Source of the DNA: Agaricus subrufescens
Lineage: Eukaryota > Basidiomycota > Agaricomycetes > Agaricales > Agaricaceae
Direction: 5' to 3'
DNA: 64,000 nucleotides
Assembly: GCA_029945375.1 (NCBI GenBank)
Contig: CM057060.1
Location: 930,001 to 994,000, forward strand
A program made the translations under genes and the position numbers. Of the stretch, positions 54,888-64,000 are shown piece after piece. The stretch's first letter is position 1. The number at the start of each line of letters is the position of its first letter. The notes beneath the pieces are model-generated. The model was not told the origin of the DNA, made no database searches, and worked only from the letters and a program-made list of their open reading frames with translations.

Positions 54888-56601
54888 TCAATCCCTATAG
54901 GTGATGAGAAGAGAAAGATTGAAAGGAAGAGAACTAGCAGTGACCATCACTTCTCCCCCCTCTGTAACTAATTCCGATACCTTCTTCTCTAAATTTGGCC
55001 TAGTAAGCTCTTCCAGTTGAGGTGGCGCCTGGAAATACAGCTGTTTGCTTCCAAATGACAGTGAAGGTTTCTTGACTCGACTATCAGAATCGTCAGTAAA
55101 AGGTACGGACGAGGCAGAAGCACGTAATGCTACGAACTATTTTTGTTCCTCGCCCAATTTCTCAATGAGTTCTTCGACTGTCATATCACGACTAATGACC
55201 ATGTCATATGCTTCTCCGCCGCACACGGGGCAATCAGGTCGTTTCTCGTATGGCCATGTGTATGAATAGACACCATCAGTGCCGATAAGCATGAAGTAGT
55301 TGTCGAGATAGGGAGCGGCACTCGTGGCAATTTTGAATGCCTCGTTGCAACATGCGGCTGGTAACATTTGGTCAGTCCCTCAGAACGACTTGAATGAATA
55401 TGGACAAACCTGCGATGATAGCATTGGTGGACGCAATGGATGGTATAATATTTTTGACGACGCCTTGAGTAAGCGACCATGTTACGCCTTCGATGTTGAA
55501 TTCCTGAGCCCTTGCTGCCGCAACTTTATATAACCAAGAGATATGCTCTGGGTCGTCTGTGTCCATTTTCTTATCTGAGAACTTTTGTATGAGCATTGTA
55601 TTAGACACCCGTATACATTCAGCCATACCTCCATAAACACGAGGCCACTCTAGAACGGAGGCCCATTCTATGCAGTGTTCAGGTAAACGCGGGGTATTAG
55701 CGATAGTACAGATGGGAAACGCGGTTTGTTTGTTGAGCATATCTAAAGAACATTCATAGCACGAGGATTGCGTCGGAATGATAACGCGCGCTTGGCCTTT
55801 GAATCCTACGAAGATTGGTAGTTAACAAGTCTGTCTGACAGCTCTTTGCATGTAACTTGCCTTCTGTTCCACCGTCGATCAAAGGCTTGATGCTATCTGG
55901 GTTGTCATAATCGACGAGATTGAGAATAGTGGCGTTGATCCACCGTCGGGCTTCTACAGAATCTAATCCACATATCACGAGGCTGAATTGCATGTAATAG
56001 TCGTCTCCCTTGTCTTGTATCTTTCCAAAGTAACTAGAGAGGGTTGAGGGTGGACTTGATTACTTATAGGCGTGCAACAGCACGTACGGAGTGACGTTGA
56101 CACCAGGAACTCTTTTCATGATAAATTCGGCAGCGACGACCGCCTTGGACTTGCCAACGTCCTTGGGTCTACAGAATGAAAACATGCCAGGAGCGATAAG
56201 CTAGTCCGCACATACCTGAAGAGGAACTGCCGATTCAGGTTACTTATATCAATGGTGTCCATGTCAATGACATGGATGTCCTTAAAGCCTGTCAAGGCAA
56301 GATTGGCAAGTATTTCACATCCCAGACCCCCCGCTCCGATAACCAAGATCTTGATCTTTTCGCGCAGAACTGATTTCACCTATGGACATTGTTGAGACAG
56401 ATGAACGAGAGGCGGGAAGGCGGAACAAGCCTCGGAACCGGAAACAAATTCTGGTACTGTACGTGGACCCGGCTTATCAAGGACCTGGTCTATGTGGAAG
56501 TAGCGCCCGGGCCAGTCTGGGGCAGCGAAACCATTTGCGAGATGAGCCATGGGTGTGTGTGATTGAGAGCTGATCGGATCGCGTACACACTTAATTGCCA
56601 T
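54888..56601 (-). CDS. UBA3: NEDD8-activating enzyme E1 catalytic subunit
   Basis: UBA3 with ULA1/APPBP1 adenylates NEDD8/Rub1, binds it as a thioester and hands it to Ubc12 for cullin neddylation. Exons begin 56431-56601, 56216-56379 and 56168 downward. The nucleotide-binding GAGGLGCE is at about 56335, with [14 protein letters not shown] after it. The catalytic Cys is at 55708-55710 in [19 protein letters not shown] gives a zinc site, and a C-terminal ubiquitin-fold domain ([20 protein letters not shown]) ends at 54888. The intron at 55806-55860 has a GC donor (GCAAGT). An in-frame TAG (55137-55139) lies between the adenylation part and the ubiquitin-fold part. An intron with TACTGAC just downstream would fit only if one A of an A5 run were absent, so this join needs care. 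Confidence 0.93.
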
Positions 56602-56643
56602 GGGAATTCATTCAATGCAAAAAAAAATAATCAAATTTGATCC
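56602..56643. promoter_or_regulatory. 42 bp divergent gap between UBA3 and RCL1
   Basis: Only 42 bp separate the two start codons, including an A9 run. Both promoters must overlap the opposite gene or this short A-rich tract. Confidence 0.6.
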
Positions 56644-58033
56644 ATGTCGTCGTCTCTCCTCACCTTCAGTGGCCACCAGCACCTCAGACACCGCCTCGTC
56701 CTCTCCATTCTCAGCGGAAAACATGTCAAGATAGACAAGATACGTCCAGACGATAAAAACCCCGGCCTTCGAGGTCTGCCTACACCTTCTGCCTCGATTC
56801 GCCCTGCTCAACCCTTCTAGACTATGAGATTAGTCTTCTTAGACTGTTAGAACGAGTCACTAACGGCACTGTAATAGAAATCTCTGTCACAGGTACGCAC
56901 ACATTCGGAAGTATAATGCGCGTCTGAAACAACCGTTTTACAGGTACTGCACTCCTCCTCAGGCCAGGAGTCATCTCTGGCGGGCCAGTGGTCCACGAAT
57001 GCCCTCTCTCCCGTTCCGTCGGATATTTTCTAGAACCTATCGTCATGATTGCTCCCTTTTCTAAAAAAGCCTTGAACCTTACATTGACTGGTATCACGAC
57101 CGATGAGAATGACCTTTCAGTACGTTCCTCGTCTAACTACTCGAAACTACTCTAAATAACAAAAGGTTGACCTCCTACGCACTGTCACTCTCCCTCATCT
57201 ACAATTATTCGGTCTCTCAGACGGTCTTGAATTGCGAATCAAAAAACGCGGTGCCGCCCCAGGCGGTGGTGGTGAAGTGCAATTTTTGTGTCCTACTGTC
57301 AAACAGGTGAAAACCCTCAACTTTGTTGATCAAGGAAAGATCAAACGAATACGAGGCGTCTCGTGAGTTGAACCCACTCTCGTCGCGAAATGATTCATAT
57401 ATCTCTTTCAGACATGCTGTTCGTGTCAACCCTCAATTTTCCAACCGCATGATCGAGGCATCAAGATCGGTGCTGAATAGATATATTCCCGATATCTACC
57501 TCTATTCTGATGTTTACAAGGGTGACGAGAGTGGAAAGTAGGTCTCAGTGTTTTTATTACAGACATAGAACCTGATATCCTTGTAAGGTCGCCTGGCTAT
57601 GCCCTCAGTCTCCTAGCAGAGTCTACGACAGGAGCTATACATTGCGCTGAGGCTATCTCGCAAGCTGGTATTGCTCCGGAAGACATTGGTCTGAAAGCGA
57701 CACGCGCGCTTCTTTCTGAAATCAACAGAGGTGGGTGTGTGGATCGGCGACACCAAACGTTGGTGCTGGTCATGATGGTGCTAGGAAGTGAGGACGTGGG
57801 GCGTTGCGTGATGGGTGAACCGACAGCCAAAACGTAAACCATACCGTATTTTACAAGTTATCTGTCGCACTAACGTTCACGCATTCAGGGTGCAATTCTT
57901 GCGAGATGTACGAAGTTTCTTCGGGACTTCTTTCAAAGTGGTACCTGCGGACCCAAACGATCCAGAGTGTGCTCAGCTTTCGTATTCCTGCTATGGGACT
58001 GGATATATCAACGCGAACCGGACGCTTGCATAG
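56644..58033 (+). CDS. RCL1: RNA 3'-terminal phosphate cyclase-like protein
   Basis: Rcl1 works in the SSU processome with Bms1 in pre-rRNA cleavage for 18S rRNA. It has the cyclase fold but no cyclase activity in yeast. It starts MSSSLLTFSGHQHLRHRLVLSILSGK and continues with VISGGPVVHECPLSRSVGYFLEPI, KKRGAAPGGGGEVQF, HAVRVNPQFSNRMIEASR, LAESTTGAIHCAE and the C-terminal QFLRDVRSFFGTSFKVVP. Seven or eight short introns separate the exons. All joins I checked keep phase. It is divergent from UBA3 and ends 24 bp from the MET8 stop. Confidence 0.95.
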
Positions 58034-58057
58034 CGTTCGGTACTTGAGATAGTTTAT

Positions 58058-58927
58058 TTATTTCTTCCGTAGGCATACACATGCTGCAGAAAGGGCGACT
58101 CCTGCTGCGAAGCCAATCAGGCTGGGCAAAATAGAGTTCATTAATATTGGAGAAGCTGGCGGTTTGGCGGGGGATTTGATGCCCAGAGCATGCGGAGGAG
58201 GGACATGATTTTTCTCCCAGCCCTCATCTAATAACTTGATTATAGATTTGTTGTCCAGATTTCCAAGTTCATCCATGTCCCACTCATTGCACAACTTTGT
58301 CATCCATGTCATCCTCCTCTTTCCGACTTCCCCTCCTACTCCTGGCGCACGCTCTTTCAGTTTAGCCCTCAGTTTCCCAACTTTCTTGATAGCAGCACCT
58401 TCGTTTCCAGACAATGCTTTTACAATCTTCTTCCTCACCAGATTAGCCAACCTGGGACCATTACCGTTTGTAGAGACCATGATTTGCAAAGGGCCGTCAC
58501 GGATTTGTGAGCCAAAGTAGAAATCGCATAAGTCTGGAATGTCGGCGGCATTAACAGGGATACGGTGATCACGACAGTATTGGCATATCGAACGTGAGAG
58601 TTCGACATTGTCCAGAGCGGTGAGTATCATGTCATACTTCAATAAACCGAGTTCCTCTGGGTTGTTATCGTATGTTTTGTCGAGATGGGTGATCTGGGTT
58701 GGGTTATCCGTGATAAGCTTTTGCGTATGTGGGTTGAGACCGGAGGAGGGCGAGAGGATAGTGATATGGGCGTCGGTGACAAGGACAGAGTCTACTCTTT
58801 GAGAGGCAATTTCGCCCCCTCCGATGATGAGGACATGTTTTCCGGCAAGCTGCCAAGCGATGAGGAGCGAGCCCCGACCCTTTTGCGCAGGCATTAGAAA
58901 GAAAGTAGACGATATGTGGCTGTGCAA
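58058..58927 (-). CDS. MET8: Siroheme synthase: precorrin-2 dehydrogenase/ferrochelatase
   Basis: Met8 oxidises precorrin-2 with NAD and inserts iron to make siroheme, the cofactor of sulfite reductase in sulfur assimilation. It is a single exon of 289 codons. The first ATG is at 58927, and a second at 58894 (MPAQKGRGSLLIAWQL) fits the family start better. The Rossmann motif reads HVLIIGGGEIASQRV. The conserved Asp-containing block NAADIPDLCDFYFGS and ISTNGNGPRLA-like MVSTNGNGPRLANLVRKKI follow. The C-terminus ends in a hydrophobic segment (LPSLIGFAAGVALSAACVCL) and RKK, which looks like a tail anchor and is not typical of Met8. It is divergent from SLT11. Confidence 0.95.
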   Translation of the reverse strand: MHSHISSTFFLMPAQKGRGSLLIAWQLAGKHVLIIGGGEIASQRVDSVLVTDAHITILSPSSGLNPHTQKLITDNPTQITHLDKTYDNNPEELGLLKYDMILTALDNVELSRSICQYCRDHRIPVNAADIPDLCDFYFGSQIRDGPLQIMVSTNGNGPRLANLVRKKIVKALSGNEGAAIKKVGKLRAKLKERAPGVGGEVGKRRMTWMTKLCNEWDMDELGNLDNKSIIKLLDEGWEKNHVPPPHALGIKSPAKPPASPILMNSILPSLIGFAAGVALSAACVCLRKK

Positions 58928-58975
58928 AGTATTGGACTCAATTTGTCAGCTCGCTCTCCTCTTCCTGCCACAAAC
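58928..58975. promoter_or_regulatory. short divergent gap between MET8 and SLT11
   Basis: 48 bp from the first MET8 ATG (81 bp from the second) to the SLT11 ATG. It should hold both core promoters. No clear motif is seen. Confidence 0.5.
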
Positions 58976-60186
58976 ATGCCGAAAGCTGATCTCAACAAAG
59001 CTGGCTGGGAACAGAGCGACTTTCCCATTCTCTGCGAGACATGTGCGTACAGCCCTTTCGAAGTTATTCACCCGACTTATATGGTTTGCAGGTCTCGGTG
59101 CTAATCCCTTCGTTCGCATGGTATGCTACCAAAAGTCCTGGCCATCATCATCCGTTTCTAACATTTTCATAGTCAAAGCAAGAATACGGTCGCTCATGTG
59201 GTACATGCGCCCGTCCTTTCACCGTCTTCCGCTGGAATCCAGGTCAAGGCGGTCGTTTCAAAACCACCGTCATCTGCCAAACCTGCGCCAAAATCAAAAA
59301 CGTTTGCCAAACATGTCTACTCGACCTCGAATACGGTCTCCCCACACAAGTCCGGGACACTGCTCTCGGCTTCAAAAACGAAGCGCCGACGTCTGATATC
59401 AATCGTGAATATTATGCGCAGGTCATGGAAACCAAAATGCAGCAAGACGGAAGTGGCGGCCGTTCGGGTTTGGATGTTAGTCAGAGTGCGAATGCTGGGA
59501 AAGATATGTTGAAATCTCTTGCGAGGACGGACCCTTTCTATAAGAGGAACAGGCCACACGTTTGTTCGTTCTTCGTGAAAGGGGAGTGTAATCGTGGAAC
59601 GGAGTGTCCATATAGACATGAAAAACCTGTGGACAATGAGCTGGCGCATCAAAATATTCAAGACAGGTATCATGGACGGAATGATCCTGTTGCAAACAAG
59701 ATCCTTGGTGGACATGCAGAGGCACAAGGCTTGAAACCCCCCGAAGATGACACTATTGTGAGTCTTCTTTCTTTCCACTTCTTCATTAGTATTCATCAAA
59801 CATTCATCCAGACATCCCTTTTCCTTTCGTCATTATCACCCTCTTCAACCGAACAAAGCATTCGGACCCGCGTCCTCCAATCTTTACCCGCCATACAACC
59901 AACAAATTTAAAATCCATAGTACACGTTGCCAAAACAAAGTTCGTCATTGATTCTCATAATAAATTTACCCTTTTCACTTACCCTTCATCCAGATGTGCT
60001 TTTGTCAATTTCAAAGACCGCGCATCCGCTGAGCATGCTGCCCAAGCATGGGCAAATGGCGTCGAGATCGATGGTCATACGGCCTCCGTAAAATGGGGCC
60101 GCAGTAGACCCAAAAATCCTCCTGTCGCGTCATCCTCCTCATCGTCTTCTACTCAGGCAACGAGCGTGAAGGCTTCTGCATCATAA
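58976..60186 (+). CDS. SLT11: Pre-mRNA-splicing factor SLT11/RBM22 (Ecm2)
   Basis: It binds U6 snRNA and the intron in the spliceosomal active-site region with Cwc2-type partners in the NineTeen complex. It starts MPKADLNKAGWEQSDFPILC, then after a short intron LGANPFVRM and the Cys-rich zinc region (GRSCGTCARPFTVFRW, ICQTCAKIKNVCQTCLLDLE). A CCCH finger follows (VCSFFVKGECNRGTECPYRHEKP, about 59560-59625), then an RRM near the C-terminus (CAFVNFKDRASAEHAAQAW) and a Ser-rich tail. Five exons are joined by short GT-AG introns, including one at about 59759-59810 and one near 59939-59995. It is divergent from MET8 and convergent with the YeeE-type transporter. Confidence 0.95.
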
Positions 60187-60507
60187 CCTCTTCCTTTTAC
60201 CTTCTTGTACATTACCATCTTTAATAGCTTGGGTCTTGGTGTTATATCCCGATCCCGCCAAGGGACTACGTACTCATACAAAGCTGTAACTTGATTGCTA
60301 GTACTCTAGTGCATAATATAGCCGAATTACTGGCGGGTTCTATCTGACAGATGTTCCTGACGGGCCACGGATTATATTTTATGAGCATGCTGTATTATAA
60401 ACTGCTCGCAGTGATTGCCCCCTTCTTAGGAGGATATTCCCTTCCTCTAGTCTTGCTCTAGCTGGCAAGAGTAATTAGCATTCACTTTGACAAACCATGA
60501 AGGTACA
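60187..60507. other. convergent intergenic region
   Basis: 321 bp between the stop of SLT11 and the stop of the YeeE-type gene. It holds the two 3' UTRs. I see no gene in it. Confidence 0.6.
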
Positions 60508-61824
60508 TCAGTTAAAACTATGAGAATTTACGAATGAACCACCCGTCACAGCCGCGATAAGCCAGACAGCCATATCAATCAAGCGACCATCGCTATTAAC
60601 GAGTGCACGACCAAAATTAATGAGGGCGGGCCCAGCTAATCCACCGCGGGTCACTTAGAATGGCATACCGAGAAAAGATAATGAAACACGCACGACAAAT
60701 ACCAGCGAGTCCCCAACCAATACCAAAAATTGCAGCGCCGGCTACAAGTTTGAAATCGACCTTACCTCCTTTGGGGATACTCCACTGGCCACCAAGTCTC
60801 GGAACCTCTTTTCCCCTAGCGAAATGATACAAGGACATGGCGAGGGGAACCGTTCCTGCTGCAAGGAACGCCAATGAGGGATCAAATGCTTTGTTGAACG
60901 GTAAGAGCAGAAACCGTAAGACACGTTCTGGATTTGTAAGGCCGGAAAGGTGAACGGCAAGCCCAAATTGTGTTGTTGTAGTGAGGCGGGCAAGGTGACG
61001 AAGAAGGGGCTGGGGTAGATGCTGTGCAGCTGGCTCCTTCAACGGTGTTTCGGCGCCTGGTGTTGCTCTGATTTGACGCTCTGAAGGCTTTGGTCAAAGG
61101 GGTTACGAAGCAAGTGAGCATGGATCCTATCAATAGAAGGAGACCCAATACTAACGACAAAGTAAAGCGAGGTTGAGACCACCAAAGGAACCATTTGCGC
61201 AGAGAGAAGGTTGCGAGCAGTGACTCCGAACGACCAATCGAGTGGTGCGGTAGGTCCAAAATTGTCATGGAATATTTGCGTTGTTAAAACACCGGTGGCA
61301 AAAAAAGTGGCTGTTGCCACAATCGACCTAGTGAAATGCAGTTTTTGTGAGTTGTTTCCGGGAGGCTAGTGACATATTTGATCCACCTACCTCATGGACA
61401 GTCGTGACAACCCACAGACCATATGCCTAGATAAAAATCAGCCGTGTGGATCTGTTCAGCGGTGTAAGTTTAACTCACCCCGAAGTACAGCCGTTGGACA
61501 TCTCAAAAGAGCTGAACATTCCGAGATACCGGTGACAGAATCAGCACACACCTTTGTACCGAGACCGACTAAGAACCCGGCTACGGTGAGCTGAGCCATG
61601 GAGAGACTGGCGGATTCTGGCCCCATGCCATCCATGCGACCAACGACGGCGCCGGCGAGAATGAGACCCGCGACAGCAGTCAAGGCCTCGGATGCACCGC
61701 GAGCCGCACGGTGCATAGCGCCCGAGATGCCAAGAACATTGCCATTCAGGAGCAGCAGAGAATGGACGGGAACTGTGAGTGTGAGACCCCCGAGAAGGGA
61801 ATTGAGGGGCAGAGGGGCAGCCAT
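60508..61824 (-). CDS. YeeE/YedE-family membrane transporter (sulfur-compound permease-like)
   Basis: This is a polytopic membrane protein. It starts MAAPLPLNSLLGGLTLTVPVH at 61824. After two short introns it shows the family signature NGCTSGHMVCG (about 61400-61480), then RSIVATATFFATGV. A second half-repeat follows, with RLGGQWSIPKGGKVDFKLVAGAAIFGIGWGLAGICPGPALINFGRAL. Here GIC is split by an intron (60628-60682 region) before PGPALINFGRALV. The two half-repeats with conserved Cys residues match YeeE/YedE (DUF395), whose bacterial member carries thiosulfate. The fungal substrate is not established. The stop is at 60508-60510. It is separated from MET8 by one gene, so a shared sulfur role is only suggestive. 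Confidence 0.85.
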
Positions 61825-62161
61825 TGTTGAAAGAGGACACAAAGTGCTACACACTGCACCGGTGAGTCAATAAGACAGCTGGATTGGATGACTTGCCGCA
61901 GGATTTAGACTCTAAATTCGCTGTAAACCTTAATGGGTTCCGGACTCTGATGACTCTGATGATTTATGTGGAACCGCAGACCATGTTCTAAAATACAGAA
62001 TCATAAATCATAATGCACTGGGCCGGTGTCACAGTAAACCACGTGTCTCGTCGAGTAAATAGCTTTTGTGCTTGTCATAAACATGGAAAAGTTCAAAAAG
62101 TGGCAAAAAGCTGACAAGCTGATTGCTCACTTGCTGATGGATCAGATCTGCTTAACATCAT
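61825..62161. other. intergenic region upstream of the YeeE-type gene
   Basis: 337 bp between the start of the transporter gene and the stop of the DUF726 gene, both on the minus strand. It should contain the transporter promoter. There is a direct repeat 'tgatgactctgatga' like tract near 61949-61962. No gene is seen. Confidence 0.5.
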
Positions 62162-63981
62162 CTATGATTCGGATGCTATTTCTGGCTCTGGCATTTGTTT
62201 TTCGGCAACATGCACCTGAACTTCGACCTCGCTCTGGACAATTCCTCGTGCATGGCATGCCTCCAGATATTTTCCAACCATCCCCCGCCACACGATGTGC
62301 CCCGTTACTTCCTCGCAATGCACATTCTCCACTCCCTGCACTTCCACCGCACCTAGCCCAGCTACCCACCAGCTGGCGTCGGATGCCCGGGAGAGGACGG
62401 CCAAAACATAGTCGTTGTCCGCATACCCATTGATCACTCTCCCCGCTGTCACTCTTCGTATTTTGGCCCATACTTTCGGATCGGCAGTCACCGGTGTACC
62501 AAACATAAAGGCGTCCTCAACAAGGCCGAATGATTCGGACACCGGAAGCCCGGCAAGATACCGCAGAGCTTCAAAAATGACAAGAGAGCCAAGCGAATAA
62601 CCAACCAGAGTTACCGGCCTGTTACCGAAAGCTCGCTTGACCAGTAGGGCGCCCAATACCGCGCCCGTCTTGATGGCCAAGGCCCTGGCGTTCATCCACG
62701 GATTATCTGTTACCAGTCAGACCAGCGGTTTTGTGTGACATACTATTAGACTTGCCCATGATTTCCCCGACTTTCACAAGTGCCATCGGCGATAGCGCAC
62801 TCATCAGACTCGCCAACATCGTTCTACGAATGATTTCTGCCTTCACATATTTCATGACATTGGAGGTAATCAGTTGATACAGCGCGTCCGACAGTTTCTT
62901 CAAGGCATCCATTTCCTGTCAACGAGTCAGGAAAAACGTTGTTCTATGCCACTAGAAGATGTGCCACCTTACCCATTGCAGTGCGAATGTATCATCACCT
63001 TCGAATATAGTCCATGGCGCGGTCACGTCCTTCTCCTCAGCCAGCCACCCACTTATGCACAATCTTACCCCAAGAGTTTCTTCCCCTTCCCTTGTTTTGA
63101 CAGGCACTACATCCAGATTTTGCACCTCGCGCGTGTGCCGTTGAATCATGTCAGCGGTGGATTTAGCACCGTATGCTCCAAACAGCATCCCACAAACCAA
63201 GGAAGATCCAGCCAGCCCGCTAGCCATCAATCCTGCTGTTGTCCCTGCGATACCAAACCATCCAAGTACAGATGTCACCCCTGCGCCAACAAGAGGGGCT
63301 GCCAGTCCTCCTGAGACACCAACTAGTACCCCTCCCGCCACTGCTCCTATACCGATACTTGCGAGTCGCATCATCCTCCCGTTGTCAGCATGCATCGTTT
63401 TCGTTTCTTCAGTATGAGCTTGAGCCTCTGATACCGCCCACTCCGGATTCTTTAGCGTTCGCACAATGGATTGTTCGTTCACCATAATTCTTGGTTGAAA
63501 TTGCGTCAAGAAAGCACGCGTATAGGCCGAGTACTGTTTAGTTGTGGTGATATGGAGAAATAGGATAGTCGTGAAAAGTTTATTGACGGCCTCGTCATTC
63601 GGCATATCTGCTAATCCCTTTGTCGAAGTATCAGTAGTTTCGTCAATAGTTGGACATTTTTCTGTTGAATATGATTAATGAGTCCGAACCTTATGCAGAG
63701 ATAAATCACGTACCACTCTCCTCATCTTCAGAGAGCTTGCACACGGCCCAGGCTTTCCGCAAAAGATCCTGTGACCATTGGTTTAAGGCTCCGATTACTT
63801 GTTGCCTTCTCGCCTCCTTAATGTCAACCGCAAGGTCTGACAAGTCGCACTCCATCCGTGCATATAATTCATGAGTATTTCTAAAGACCGCAAGTTTGCG
63901 GATAAAGTGTTGAAACACTATGTCCTTTTCTTCATTTGAGAGCTCCTTCGGAGGCATTATTTGCTGTAGATCAGTGGCCAT
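62162..63981 (-). CDS. TMCO4/DUF726-family alpha/beta hydrolase
   Basis: It starts MATDLQQIMPPKELSNEEKD at 63981 and ends at 62162. The N-terminal part is helical. A Gly/Ala-rich hydrophobic stretch (LASIGIGAVAGGVLVG ... GLMASGLAGSSLVCGMLFG, about 63150-63380) gives the membrane segments typical of TMCO4. The hydrolase part has the nucleophile elbow VTLVGYSLGSLV (about 62590-62625), a later Asp-rich loop (GYADNDYVLAVLSRA) and a C-terminal His (VHCEEVTGH), consistent with a Ser-His-Asp triad. Four exons are joined by introns at about 63660-63710, 62910-62970 and 62707-62755. The last of these has a GC donor (GCAAGT) and joins Glu-Ile-Met to Asp-Asn-Pro. The substrate is unknown; the yeast relative is a putative lipase-like protein. 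Confidence 0.9.
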
Positions 63982-64000
63982 GGTGACGGCGGGAAGAAAA

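Overview
The window comes from a basidiomycete, most likely an Agaricomycete. The evidence is many 45-60 nt spliceosomal introns, a Plavaka-type DNA transposase, chromodomain Ty3/gypsy elements of the kind common in mushrooms, and fungal housekeeping genes. It has two sharply different halves: a nest of transposable elements (1-49125) and a compact block of host genes (49126-64000).

The left 49 kb is one stack of transposons, read mostly from in-frame coding joins, target-site duplications (TSDs) and LTR pairs. Outermost is Ty3/gypsy element A (from beyond base 1 to its 3' LTR at 48926-49125), which appears to sit in an exon of a WD40-like gene. Inside A are a solo LTR (6587-7937, TSD CCGT) and a large DNA transposon B (8664-48427). 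B has imperfect terminal inverted repeats, TAAG/CTTA-rich subterminal repeats, a minus-strand Plavaka transposase (9175-13053) and a divergently transcribed second gene of unknown function (13360-26203). That second gene has been hit by a solo LTR of family F in an exon (16846-18224, TSD CCGC) and by gypsy element C in an intron (18622-25461, TSD ATCAT). The right subterminal repeats of B carry a Ty1/copia element D (minus strand, 26539-48139, TSD TTAAG). D has a 109 bp palindromic MITE in one LTR and a 14.3 kb gypsy-like element E in its pol gene (31434-45741, TSD TCGG).

E is the youngest large insertion: its two 1351 bp LTRs differ at one base that I could see. Besides gag, protease and pol on the plus strand, it carries two multi-exon genes on the opposite strand (39847-41295 and 41989-43775) whose inferred exons stay in phase. 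The family is strikingly rich in CTAG. Internal stops in C, and those found in the B transposase, are almost all TGA where CGA (Arg) is expected, which is the mark of C-to-T change at CpG.

The right 15 kb holds, in order, a decayed WD40-like gene, an unrecognised gene, OGG1, NPR2, UBA3, RCL1, MET8, SLT11/RBM22, a YeeE/YedE transporter and a TMCO4/DUF726 hydrolase. From OGG1 to the transporter the genes alternate divergent and convergent with almost no space between them. The OGG1 and NPR2 start codons share one CATG. These genes act in separate pathways (base-excision repair, GATOR1/TORC1 signalling, neddylation, 18S rRNA processing, siroheme synthesis, splicing, sulfur-compound transport, lipid or membrane hydrolase), so the cluster looks like compact syntenic housekeeping DNA rather than a functional operon.
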